Assembly: GCA_031291685.1 (NCBI GenBank) | Contig: JARLIP010000141.1 | Location: forward strand, 1 to 41,382 | Length of the DNA stretch: 41,382 nucleotides | DNA from: Caulobacteraceae bacterium | GTDB lineage: Bacteria; Pseudomonadota; Alphaproteobacteria; Caulobacterales; Caulobacteraceae | Direction: 5' to 3' | Made by a program: the position numbers and the translations under genes | In this document: positions 1 through 8,745 of the stretch, piece by piece | Position numbering within the stretch: position 1 is the stretch's first letter | Layout of the letters: each line of letters begins with the position of its first letter | The notes under the pieces: generated by a model | Database searches by the model: none | Told to the model about the DNA's origin: nothing | What the model saw: the letters and a program-made list of their open reading frames with translations, nothing else

Positions 1-2002
1 GACCAGGATCTTGCCGTTGTCGCCGATCACCGCCAGGTGGTCACCGCTGGCCTCAAGGGAAATCGCAGCCTCGCCATTGAGCACCTGCTTGCCCGCACGG
101 CGGTAGGCTATGGCGTCGTCCTCGGGCAGGATGAAGCCATAGCCCGGCCTTGGAGGCGATCACCCGCTTGCGGCCGGGCTTGTGGGCGAAGACGTCGTTG
201 ATGGCGACCTTGTCGTCCAGGTCCAGCATCAGCCGCAGGGGTTCGCCATGGCCCCGGGCCGAGGGAAGCTTGTCGCAGGTCAGGGTGAAGAAGCGGCCGT
301 CCGAGGCGAAAATCAGCAGCTTGTCCGTGGTTTCCGCCGGAACCAGGAAGCCCAGCTTGTCGCCTTCCTTGAACTTCAGCTCGGAAGGATCGTCCACCCG
401 CCCCTTGGCGGCGCGGATCCAACCGCGCTCCGACAAGATCACGGTGATCGGCTCCCGGGGGATCATCGCCTCGATGGCGCTGGCCGCGTCGATCTGCGGG
501 GCGTCGGCGAAGGTCGAGCGGCGCTTGCCGACCTTGGTGTCCGGGCCCAGGATCTTGCGCACCTTCAGCAGATCTTCTCCGACCCGCTTCCATTGCCGGC
601 TTTCCGAGTTCAGCAGGGCGTTCAGACCGTCCCGCTCCTCGGACAGTTCGGCGTGCTCCCGGCGCAGCTCCATCTCTTCCAGCTTGGCCAATTGGCGCAG
701 GCGGGTGTTGAGGATGGCGTCGGCCTGGACGTCGCTGAGGGCGAAGGCCGAGATCAGCTTGGCCTTCGGCTCGTCCTCGTAACGGACGATGCGGATCACC
801 TCGTCCAGATTGAGGAAGGCGATCAGCATCCCATCCAGGATGTGCAGGCGCTGTTCGATCTTGGCCAGACGGAAGCGCGAGCGGCGGATCAGGACGTCGC
901 GTCGGTGAGCCAGGAAGGCCAGCAGCGCGCCCTTCAGGCCCATCACCCCCGGGGCGCCCCGGGCGTCCAGCACGTTCATATTGACCGGGAAGCGGTTTTC
1001 CAGGGCGGAGAGCTTGAACAGGCTCTCCATCAGGACCTCGGCCGGAATGGTGCGGGTCTTGGGCTCGATGATCACCCGCACGTCCTCGGCGGATTCGTCA
1101 CGAACGTCCCCCAGCAGGGGCGCCTTCTTGTTTTCGATCAGGTCGGCCAGCTGCTCGATCAAATCGGCCTTCTTCACCTGATAGGGGATCTCGGTGACGA
1201 TGATCCGATAGGTTCCTCTGCCCAGATCCTCCTGGGTCCAGGTGGCCCGCACCCGCACCCCGCCCCGGCCGGTCTCATAGGTCTCCAGCAGGGAGGCCGC
1301 GGGCTCGACGATCACCCCGCCCGTGGGGAAATCGGGACCGCCGACCACCTTCATCAGGTCGGCCGTGGTCGCCTCGGGCTTTTCCAGCAGGATCATGCAG
1401 GCCGCGATCAGCTCGCCCACATTGTGCGGGGGGATCGAGGTGGCCATGCCCACGGCGATACCGGAGGAGCCGTTGGCCAGAAGATTGGGAAAGCCCGCCG
1501 GAAGAACGACCGGCTCTTCTTCCTCGCCGTCATAGGTGGCGCGGAAATCGACCGCATCCTCGTCAATGCCGTCCAGCAGCAGGGCCGCCGCCTCGGTCAT
1601 GCGGCATTCCGTGTACCGCATGGCGGCGGCGTTATCGCCGTCGATATTGCCGAAGTTCCCCTGGCCGTCGATCAGGGTGTAGCGCTGGGCGAAATCCTGA
1701 GCCAGGCGCACCAGGGCGTCATAGACGGCGGTGTCGCCATGGGGGTGATACTTACCGATCACGTCGCCGACCACCCGGGCGCACTTCTTGGCCGTGGTCG
1801 CCGGGTCCAGGCGCAGTTGGCGCATGGCGAACAGCAGGCGCCGGTGGACTGGCTTCAGGCCGTCGCGGACATCCGGCAGGGCGCGGGAGGTGATGGTCGA
1901 AAGCGCATAGGCCAGATAGCGCCGGGACAGGGCCTCGGTCAGGGGCTCGTCGACGATCCGGTCGCCGTCGCCGCCATCGGACGGAGTGAAGGGCTTGGTC
2001 AT
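1..2002 (-). CDS. parC: DNA topoisomerase IV subunit A (ParC), truncated by window edge; frameshifted near 143-145
   Basis: ORF 53..2002 has GyrA/ParC motifs ([50 protein letters not shown]). The C-terminal frame is lost after VIASKAG; removing one G restores [49 protein letters not shown], open to position 1. Confidence 0.93.
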
Positions 2003-2103
2003 GCGCTGAACGAATCGGTCATGGGAGGGTCATCTTAGCGGATGGCGGGCGGAGCTTGGCGGGCCTTATAGACCGATATCGCCGCAGGCGCGCAGGTTCC
2101 CCG

Positions 2104-2835
2104 CTAGAGGCGCCCCGCATCGCGCAGTCTGTCCAAAAGCCATACCCGGGCTGGCGGCAAGGGACGGTTCATCACCGCGAAGACGAAGGTCTCCAGGAAA
2201 TGTCCGGTCAGATCGAGGCCCGCCCCGACATCCCCCTCCATCAACCCGCCTTGGGACGACAGCAGGAACGGCGGCAGGGCCAGCAGACGGTCGGCATAGG
2301 GTGCTCCGGCCTCGCGGCTGACCGCGCGGCCGGTCCGGGGACTTACATAGACGAGATCGTCGGTCGAGCCCGTGGCGGCGCACTTGGACAGGTCCAGGCC
2401 AAAGCCCAACTCCTGCAACAGCCCCGCCTCGAACCGCACATAGACCGCTGGCCAGGCCTCCAGCAGGGCCAGGGCCTCGGCCAGGGCCTCGAAGGCGAAG
2501 AAGGCGCCCGGATGGGGCTCGCGCTCCGGCAGGGCGCCAGCGGTCACCGCGGCGGCTGCGGCCAAGCCCGCCAGGGCCAGGGGGTCATCGAACAGGGCCG
2601 CGGGCCCCTCCCCGACCGGCTCCAGGCTCGCCGAGCCCAGCTGCTCGGAAACCCGGGAGCGGTAGTTGACGATCGCCCTCGCGCCCGGTTGTAGAAAGGG
2701 CCGCATCTTGCGCGAGCCGCCGCCGGCCACATGGGCGACGAAGCGGCCGTGATTGGCGGTCAGGAGATCGACAATGGCGCCGGATTCGCCATGGGCCCGG
2801 GCCGCCAGCACGAAGGCCTCGTCCTCAAAGTCCAT
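2104..2835 (-). CDS. recO: DNA repair protein RecO
   Basis: MDFEDEAFVLAARAHGESGAIVDLLTANHGRFVAHVAGGGSRKMRPFLQPGA... is RecO-like; lies directly downstream of era. Start trimmed from ORF 2104..2991 to the Met at 2835. Confidence 0.88.
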   Translation of the reverse strand: MDFEDEAFVLAARAHGESGAIVDLLTANHGRFVAHVAGGGSRKMRPFLQPGARAIVNYRSRVSEQLGSASLEPVGEGPAALFDDPLALAGLAAAAAVTAGALPEREPHPGAFFAFEALAEALALLEAWPAVYVRFEAGLLQELGFGLDLSKCAATGSTDDLVYVSPRTGRAVSREAGAPYADRLLALPPFLLSSQGGLMEGDVGAGLDLTGHFLETFVFAVMNRPLPPARVWLLDRLRDAGRL

Positions 2836-2849
2836 GGCGCCGTCCGAAT

Positions 2850-3794
2850 TCAGACATCGAACTCCAGCCCCAGGCCGGAATAGAATTCCCGCTCCTCGGA
2901 CCAGTTCTCCCGCACCTTGACCGTGATGAACAGGTGCACCGGGCGGTCCAGGATCTCGGCCAAGTCCTTGCGGGCGTTCTCGCCGATCCATTTCAGGGTC
3001 TGGCCGCCCTTGCCCAGCACGATCGGCCTTTGGCTGTCACGCTCGACATAGACGGTTTGTTCGATCCGGGCGCCGCCATCCTTGGTCTCGGTGAAGGCCG
3101 TGGTCTCCACCGCCGCCGAATAGGGCAGCTCGTCATGGACCCGCAGATAGAGTTTTTCCCGGGTGATCTCGGCCGCCAGCAGCCGGGCCGGCAGGTCCGC
3201 GGTCTGGTCCTCGGGATAGAGCCAGTGCCCCTCGGGCATCAGCTCGGCCAGCCTGGCCTTCAGGTCATCGACGCCTGAGCCATTGATGGCGGAGATCATG
3301 AAGACCTCGCTATAGACCCCCTCGCCGAACAGGCGCTGGGACAGGCCCAGAAGCTGGTCGCGGCGGATCAGGTCGATCTTGTTGAGGGCCAGGATCGCGG
3401 TCTGGCCCGAGGCCTTGAGGCCCGCGATGATCGATTCCACGTCCTCGGCGGAGCGGCGGTCGGCGGCCTTGCCCCCGCCCTCTGCGGCGGCGATCTCGGC
3501 GTGGGCGTCCACCACATGGACGATGGCGTCGGCGTCCTGGGCGCCGGTCCAGGCCGAGCGGACCATGGCCCGATCCAGCCGGCGGCGGGGCTTGAAGATG
3601 CCGGGGGTGTCCACCAGCACGATCTGAGCCTCACCGGCCATGGCCACGCCCTTGACCGGAAAGCGAGTGGTCTGGACCTTCTGGGTGACGATGGTGACCT
3701 TGGCGCCCACCAGGCGGTTGACCAAGGTCGACTTGCCGGCGTTCGGCGCGCCGATGATGGCGGCGAATCCGGCGCGGTGTGCCCCTTCGGTCAT
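2850..3794 (-). CDS. era: GTPase Era
   Basis: G1 [10 protein letters not shown]3 DTPG, G4 NKID, C-terminal KH-like region ([23 protein letters not shown]). Confidence 0.95.
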   Translation of the reverse strand: MTEGAHRAGFAAIIGAPNAGKSTLVNRLVGAKVTIVTQKVQTTRFPVKGVAMAGEAQIVLVDTPGIFKPRRRLDRAMVRSAWTGAQDADAIVHVVDAHAEIAAAEGGGKAADRRSAEDVESIIAGLKASGQTAILALNKIDLIRRDQLLGLSQRLFGEGVYSEVFMISAINGSGVDDLKARLAELMPEGHWLYPEDQTADLPARLLAAEITREKLYLRVHDELPYSAAVETTAFTETKDGGARIEQTVYVERDSQRPIVLGKGGQTLKWIGENARKDLAEILDRPVHLFITVKVRENWSEEREFYSGLGLEFDV

Positions 3795-4486
3795 GACTGT
3801 CCTTCCCTTTCGAGCAGCCGCGCGGCGGCGGACTTCTCGGCTTCCTGACGTGAGCGGCCTTCAGAGCGGGCGGGCTCAAGGCCCTCGACCCTCACTTCTA
3901 CCGTAAAAATGGGTGCGTGGTCGGGCCCTGAGCGGCCGATCACAGCATAGACCGGCAGGGGCTTGCCTTGGCCCTGGGCCCACTCCTGCAAGCTGGTCTT
4001 GGGATCCCGGGGCCTGGGGGCGCCCAGGCTGTCAAAGGCGTCGGCCCACAGGTCCAGAAACACCCGCCGGGCGACCTCAAGGCCGCCGTCGCGATAGACC
4101 GCCGCCATGACCGCCTCGCAGGCGCCGGCCAGGATCGAGTCCTTGTCCCGGCCGCCGGTCTTGGTCTCCGCCCCCGAAAGCCTCAGGGCCGGTCCCAGGG
4201 CGACGCGGCGGGCCACCCTGGCGCAGGCCTCCCGGCTGACCAGGGCGTTCAGCCTGGGCGCCAGATCCCCCTCCGGCGCGGCGGGATTGAGCTCAGCCAG
4301 GCGCTCGGCGGCGAACAGGCCGATCACCCGATCGCCGATGAACTCCAGCACCTCGTTATCCCGACGCTTGCCCGCGCTGGGGGTGACGCTGGCGTGGGTC
4401 AGGGCGCGCTCAAACAGTTCGCGATCGGCGAAGGTGTGGCCCAGCCTCCGCTCCAGAGCGTCGACGGCGGCCGCGCGCGTATTCAT
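3791..4486 (-). CDS. rnc: Ribonuclease III
   Basis: RNase III signature [19 protein letters not shown]-terminal dsRBD ([38 protein letters not shown]); 4-bp overlap with era. Confidence 0.93.
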   Translation of the reverse strand: MNTRAAAVDALERRLGHTFADRELFERALTHASVTPSAGKRRDNEVLEFIGDRVIGLFAAERLAELNPAAPEGDLAPRLNALVSREACARVARRVALGPALRLSGAETKTGGRDKDSILAGACEAVMAAVYRDGGLEVARRVFLDLWADAFDSLGAPRPRDPKTSLQEWAQGQGKPLPVYAVIGRSGPDHAPIFTVEVRVEGLEPARSEGRSRQEAEKSAAARLLEREGQS

Positions 4487-5331
4487 TTGAGGACGTGGAC
4501 GAAACGGCTCGGGCGGGCGTTCAGGAACCAGGTCCAGGGCTTCAGCAGGCTTGCGCCCTTCCTCCAGGACAGCAGGATCAGCTGAGCGCGGCCCTCAAGA
4601 TTTTCTTCCGGCACGAAGCCCACGCCCTTTTCGTCAGGCACGAAGGCGTCAACCGACGGGTCCCAGCCGCAGTTGGAGGTGCTGACCGCATCGAAGGCCA
4701 TGCCCGGATCAAAACGGCTGTCCAGGGAGTTGTCGCGGTTGTCGCCCATCATGAAGTAACAGTGCGGCGGCACCACATAGACCCCTGTATTCTCGGACAC
4801 CTGGTTCGACGGGTTGCTGTTGGTGACATAGGAGCGCCCTTCGGGATTGGTCTCCAGGAAGCGGTCCACCGGGAAGATCAGGCCATCGCCCATGTCCTCG
4901 GAGCCCGCGCCCACGCGCTTGCGGTCCAGGGGCTTGCCGTTGATGAACACCACGCCCGACTTCACCTGCAACTTGTCGCCGGGCATGCCGATCAGGCGCT
5001 TGATGTAGTCGACCTTCGGGTCACGGGGCAGTTTGAAGACGATGATGTCGCCGCGGCGAGGCGCGTGATTGAACAGACGACCGTTGAACAGCGGCGGGCT
5101 CAGCGGAATGGAGTGCTTGGAATAGCCGTAACTGTATTTCGAGACGATGATGTAGTCGCCCTCATAGAGGTTCGGCTCCATCGATCCCGACGGAATCGTA
5201 TAGGGCTGAAACAACAGCACCCGAAGAACCAGCGCGATCAACAGCGCATAGACGATGGTCTTGACGATCTCGACCGTCTCATTGACGGCTCCGTTCTTAT
5301 CGTCCGGCGCGCCTTGGGCGTCTGTGGTCAT
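4483..5331 (-). CDS. lepB: Signal peptidase I
   Basis: [24 protein letters not shown] (catalytic Ser), [18 protein letters not shown] (catalytic Lys), [13 protein letters not shown]. Confidence 0.95.
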   Translation of the reverse strand: MTTDAQGAPDDKNGAVNETVEIVKTIVYALLIALVLRVLLFQPYTIPSGSMEPNLYEGDYIIVSKYSYGYSKHSIPLSPPLFNGRLFNHAPRRGDIIVFKLPRDPKVDYIKRLIGMPGDKLQVKSGVVFINGKPLDRKRVGAGSEDMGDGLIFPVDRFLETNPEGRSYVTNSNPSNQVSENTGVYVVPPHCYFMMGDNRDNSLDSRFDPGMAFDAVSTSNCGWDPSVDAFVPDEKGVGFVPEENLEGRAQLILLSWRKGASLLKPWTWFLNARPSRFVHVLK

Positions 5332-5458
5332 GGAGTGTCGTCTCGTTTGGGCCGTTACGGCGAAGTGGCCTTGCTAGACGTTCGATACGTCATGGGCAAG
5401 CCGCGCGCCCGTTAACTCGCCGTCATATGGATGGGGAATGGCGCCATTCATGGCCCGC

Positions 5459-5860
5459 CTATTGGTCTGGCAGAGCCTCGATGATGACGAAGGCCTGGGC
5501 GTAGGGATGATCGTCCGTCAGGCTCAGATGGATTACCGCCCGCATGCCCGCCGGCGTCATCCTGGCCAGACGCTCGCCCGCGCCGCCGGTCAGGGCCAGG
5601 GTCGGCTGGCCGCTGCGCAGGTTGACCACCCCCATGTCCCGCCAGAACACCCCGCCACGAATTCCCGTGCCCAGGGCCTTGGCGCAGGCCTCCTTGGCGG
5701 CGAAGCGCTTGGCGTAGCTCGATGCCCGATCCTGTTTGCGTTCCGAACGGGCGCGTTCGACATCGGTGAAGATCCGGTGGGTGAAGCGTTCACCGAAGCG
5801 GTTCAGGGTTTCGTCGATCCTGCGGATATCGCAAAGATCCGAGCCGATCCCGATAATCAA
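5459..5860 (-). CDS. acpS: Holo-[acyl-carrier-protein] synthase
   Basis: [15 protein letters not shown], FTxxE-like segment, [19 protein letters not shown] motif. Confidence 0.95.
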   Translation of the reverse strand: MIIGIGSDLCDIRRIDETLNRFGERFTHRIFTDVERARSERKQDRASSYAKRFAAKEACAKALGTGIRGGVFWRDMGVVNLRSGQPTLALTGGAGERLARMTPAGMRAVIHLSLTDDHPYAQAFVIIEALPDQ

Positions 5861-6630
5861 GCCGCCGACTCCGCCGGCGCGGCCGCCCGGGCGTGATCCA
5901 TCAGAAGGCGCATCCGCCGGATGGCCGCCTCAAGCCCGGTGAAAATGGCTTCGCCGATCAGGAAATGGCCGATGTTCAGTTCCACCACCTGGGGGATCGC
6001 GGCGATGGGGCCGACGGTTTCATAGTCAAGGCCGTGGCCGGCATGGACTTCCAGGCCAAGGCCCGCGGCCTGGGCGGCGGCGTCGCGCAGGGCTTGCAGA
6101 TAGCGCGCCGCTTCCGGCCGGCCCTCGCGCACCGCATCGCTATAGGCGCCGGTGTGCAACTCCACCACCTGGGCGCCGACATCGCGGGCCGCGAGGATCT
6201 GGATCGGATTGGCCTCCACGAATAAGGACACCCGAATCCCGGCGTCACGCAGGCTGGCCACCACGGGAGCGATTGTGTTGTGCCCCTTGGCCACGTCCAG
6301 GCCGCCCTCGGTCGTCACCTCTTCCCGCCGCTCCGGCACCAGGCAGGCGGCGTGGGGGCGATGGCGCAGGGCGATGGCCTTCATCTCCTCGGTGACGGCC
6401 ATTTCGAAGTTGAGTGGCAGGCCGCGCCGACGGGTCAGGACCGCCAGGGCCTCGATATCGGCGTCGGAAATATGCCGCCGATCCTCCCGCAGGTGGGCGG
6501 TGATGCCGTCGGCGCCGGCGGCCAGGGCCAGTTCCGCCGCCCGGCTCGGGTCCGGGGCGCTGCCGCCCCGGGCGTTCCGGATGGTGGCGACGTGGTCGAT
6601 ATTGATCCCAAGGCGCAGGCGAGCGCTCAC
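5857..6630 (-). CDS. pdxJ: Pyridoxine 5'-phosphate synthase (GTG start)
   Basis: (V)[53 protein letters not shown]...; start set at GTG 6630, which overlaps the pyrE stop (GTGA). Confidence 0.93.
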   Translation of the reverse strand: MSARLRLGINIDHVATIRNARGGSAPDPSRAAELALAAGADGITAHLREDRRHISDADIEALAVLTRRRGLPLNFEMAVTEEMKAIALRHRPHAACLVPERREEVTTEGGLDVAKGHNTIAPVVASLRDAGIRVSLFVEANPIQILAARDVGAQVVELHTGAYSDAVREGRPEAARYLQALRDAAAQAAGLGLEVHAGHGLDYETVGPIAAIPQVVELNIGHFLIGEAIFTGLEAAIRRMRLLMDHARAAAPAESAA

Positions 6631-7211
6631 GCCGAAAGCCTCCGACTGCCAGGATCCTCGGTGGGGATCGCGGCCAGTTCCGGCGGCAGGGCGTCGGCGG
6701 GATAGGCCGGCACATCCAGGCTGGCCAGGGCGATCAGGGGCACGCCAACATCGGCCCGTCCGCCGGAACGATCGACGATGCAGGCGGCGCAGACCACATC
6801 GGCGCCCGTGGCGCGGATCGCCTCGATGCATTCCCGGGAGGACAGCCCCGTGGTGACGATATCCTCGACCATCACCACCCTTGCGCCTGGCTCCAGATGG
6901 AAGCCCCGGCGCAGCTTGAAGGCGCCCCCTTCCCGCTCGACATAGATCGAGGGCACGCCGAGGTGGCGGGCGGTCTCATAGCCGGGAATGATCCCGCCGA
7001 CGGCGGGAGAGACGGCCACGTCCACCAGGCCCACGGCCGCGGTGATCTTCTCGGCCAGGGCCTTGCACAGCCGCTCGGTGCGGTCGGCGCGCATGAAAAC
7101 CAGGTTTTTCTGCAGGAACACGCCGCTGTGCAGCCCGGAGGACAGCACAAAATGGCCTTCCCGCAGGGCCCCGGCCGCACGGAATTCTTCGAGAACGTCT
7201 TCATTGGTCAT
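6627..7211 (-). CDS. pyrE: Orotate phosphoribosyltransferase
   Basis: PRPP-binding motif [34 protein letters not shown]; 194 aa. Confidence 0.93.
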   Translation of the reverse strand: MTNEDVLEEFRAAGALREGHFVLSSGLHSGVFLQKNLVFMRADRTERLCKALAEKITAAVGLVDVAVSPAVGGIIPGYETARHLGVPSIYVEREGGAFKLRRGFHLEPGARVVMVEDIVTTGLSSRECIEAIRATGADVVCAACIVDRSGGRADVGVPLIALASLDVPAYPADALPPELAAIPTEDPGSRRLSA

Positions 7212-7330
7212 AAGAGCGGTGGATACCGCTTTAGGCCGTTCCGCGAAAGTCCCGCGTGCGCCTTTGCGGTCCTTGATTCAAGGATGTGTTCGCGGGTCGG
7301 ATTGAGGGGATGCATTCTTAACCCGATCGC

Positions 7331-7338
7331 GCTATATG
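7331..7338 (+). promoter_or_regulatory. Candidate -10 element (GCTATATG) for the attenuator leader transcript
   Basis: 7 of 8 matches to the Caulobacter housekeeping -10 GCTANAWC; no convincing -35; placement gives a short 5'UTR before an SD (GAGGA 7355-7359) and ATG 7368. Confidence 0.3.
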
Positions 7339-7367
7339 CGGCTGATCAGCAGACGAGGATCGTCGAC

Positions 7368-7511
7368 ATGCCCTCTGGGCTCGACATCGCCAAAACGCCG
7401 CTCGCGGGCCACACGGCCCAGCGTCTGGCGTCGCTCGCCCTGAAAACCATGACCGCGATGATGATTACCACCATTCCCATGACAGGAACGGGGCTCACGC
7501 GCGCGCCATAG
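7368..7511 (+). CDS. Leader peptide ORF with Thr/Met/Ile-rich C-terminus (47 aa; minimal alternative start at 7449 gives 20 aa)
   Basis: MPSGLDIAKTPLAGHTAQRLASLALKTMTAMMITTIPMTGTGLTRAP*; SD-like GAGGA 8 nt upstream of ATG 7368; followed by a terminator. The last 20 residues contain 6 Thr, 4 Met, 2 Ile. Confidence 0.6.
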   Translation: MPSGLDIAKTPLAGHTAQRLASLALKTMTAMMITTIPMTGTGLTRAP

Positions 7512-7540
7512 GCCGCCGGACAGATCGAAGGATCTCTTAG

Positions 7541-7569
7541 CCCCGCTCCTCACCGGACGCGGGGTTTTT
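7541..7569 (+). terminator. Intrinsic terminator acting as candidate attenuator
   Basis: CCCCGC (7541-7546) pairs with GCGGGG (7559-7564), followed by TTTTT (7565-7569). 5' arm alternatively pairs with CGGGGCT at 7489-7495 in the leader ORF. Confidence 0.75.
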
Positions 7570-7613
7570 GCTGTTTGGCCTGCCCCTCCACCACACCCCT
7601 CAGGACCCCACCG

Positions 7614-7700
7614 ATGAAAATGATCCGCTCCATTCGTCCCACCCTCGGCAAAACCTCCGCCTCGTCCGTCTCCAACTTCAGGAACGCTTCCCATGCTTGA
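7614..7700 (+). CDS. Short ORF (28 aa), possible second leader or coupling ORF
   Basis: MKMIRSIRPTLGKTSASSVSNFRNASHA*; AGGA at 7602-7605, 8 nt before ATG; its stop overlaps the start of the next CDS (ATGCTTGA). Confidence 0.4.
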   Translation: MKMIRSIRPTLGKTSASSVSNFRNASHA

Positions 7701-7986
7701 CGCTCAACAAACCGCCGCCCCCGTCGCGCCCGTTCGCGACGAGGTTCACGTGCTCCTGATCGCCGCCCGCTCCAGCCGCGCGGCCCTTCTGGCCGTCGAG
7801 GACGCCCTGGGCGCCAGCGACGCCGAACTGTGCCGCCTGAACCTCAAGCCCGTTGGCGAGATCGTCGAGGCCACCGTCAAGCTGCGCGGCATCGACGCCG
7901 GCGCCGCGGACCGACTGGCCGCCCGCGTCGGGGCGCAGCTTGGGGTATGCAATGCCCGGGTTGAGCACCTCTGGGGGCTCAAATGA
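7693..7986 (+). CDS. Small protein with ACT-like (ferredoxin-like fold) domain
   Basis: 97 aa; EVHVLLIAARSSRAALLAVEDALGASDAELCRLNLKPVGEIVEATVKLRGIDAGAADRLAARVGAQLGVCNARVEHLW reads as beta-alpha-beta-beta-alpha-beta; SD AGGAA upstream. Family call is by eye. Confidence 0.55.
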   Translation: MLDAQQTAAPVAPVRDEVHVLLIAARSSRAALLAVEDALGASDAELCRLNLKPVGEIVEATVKLRGIDAGAADRLAARVGAQLGVCNARVEHLWGLK

Positions 7987-8243
7987 CGCCCACATCGGAG
8001 GTTCAGCGCACCTTCCTGATCGAGATTCAGGACGAGGCGGAGGCCGTGCTCAGGGTTCTTGGCGCCTTTGCCCTGGGCGGTGCGCGCCTGACCGGTCTGG
8101 ACTTGCGGCCTCAGGCGGACAACGGCCTGCGCCTGCAGGTCACCGCCGCCAACCTGGACGAACCGCGCAGCGCCTCCATCGCCCAGCGATTGGGTGCGCT
8201 GCCGATCGTGCGGGCGGTTTCATTCGGATGGCGCTCCACCTGA
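7983..8243 (+). CDS. Small ACT-domain protein, acetolactate synthase small-subunit (IlvM/IlvN)-like
   Basis: 86 aa; RTFLIEIQDEAEAVLRVLGAFALGGARLTGLDLRPQ...LQVTAANL...IAQRLGALPIVRAVSF parallels the IlvN/IlvM ACT pattern; ATGA overlap with the upstream CDS. Confidence 0.6.
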   Translation: MTPTSEVQRTFLIEIQDEAEAVLRVLGAFALGGARLTGLDLRPQADNGLRLQVTAANLDEPRSASIAQRLGALPIVRAVSFGWRST

Positions 8244-8315
8244 CCAGAGCACAAAGGCGATTGCCAGGAATTGCCGGACGGGCCAAAGACAACCTCAGGC
8301 CTTAGGGGGATTTTC

Positions 8316-8735
8316 ATGCCATTCAAACGCGTGATGTGGCTCGGTCTGGCGCTCTGCGCGGCAGGTTGCGTGGGCGGCGGTGAACAGACAAAGCAGGCGG
8401 ACGCCGTAACCCAACGCTTCATCGATGCGCTGGACGCCAAGGCCTATCCGACCGCCTATGCCGAGGTGTCCCCGGAATTCAAGGCGACCATGAGCGAGGA
8501 TCTGTTCGAGGGCTTCCTCAAGCGGATCGACCACAAGCTCGGGCCCTGCCAGGCGCCGGTCAAGGGCGGTAATTGGCGGGTCAACGCCACCACCAACGGA
8601 TATTTCCGCGACCAAGGCTATACCCGGGCCTGCGCCAAGGGGACCTTGGATATCACGATCAGCGTCGTGGTCCGAGGCGGTGAGGCCAAGATTCTCGGAT
8701 ATCGCGCCACCAGTCCGCTGCTGTTGACCGACTAA
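8316..8735 (+). CDS. Putative lipoprotein, DUF4019-like
   Basis: Signal peptide MPFKRVMWLGLALCAAGC with lipobox-like AAGC; DAVTQRFIDALDAKAYPTAYAEVSPEFKATMSEDLFEGFLKRIDHKLGP style of small stress/lipoprotein families. Confidence 0.5.
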   Translation: MPFKRVMWLGLALCAAGCVGGGEQTKQADAVTQRFIDALDAKAYPTAYAEVSPEFKATMSEDLFEGFLKRIDHKLGPCQAPVKGGNWRVNATTNGYFRDQGYTRACAKGTLDITISVVVRGGEAKILGYRATSPLLLTD

Positions 8736-8745
8736 GGCCCGCGCC

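Noticed and set aside
182-2038. 618-aa plus-strand ORF opposite parC
   Set aside because: Antisense shadow ORF; low-complexity Gln/Gly/His/Asp-rich translation, while the minus strand encodes clear ParC.
6631-6831. N-terminal extension of the pdxJ ORF
   Set aside because: It overlaps pyrE in another frame; PdxJ homology begins at the GTG (6630).
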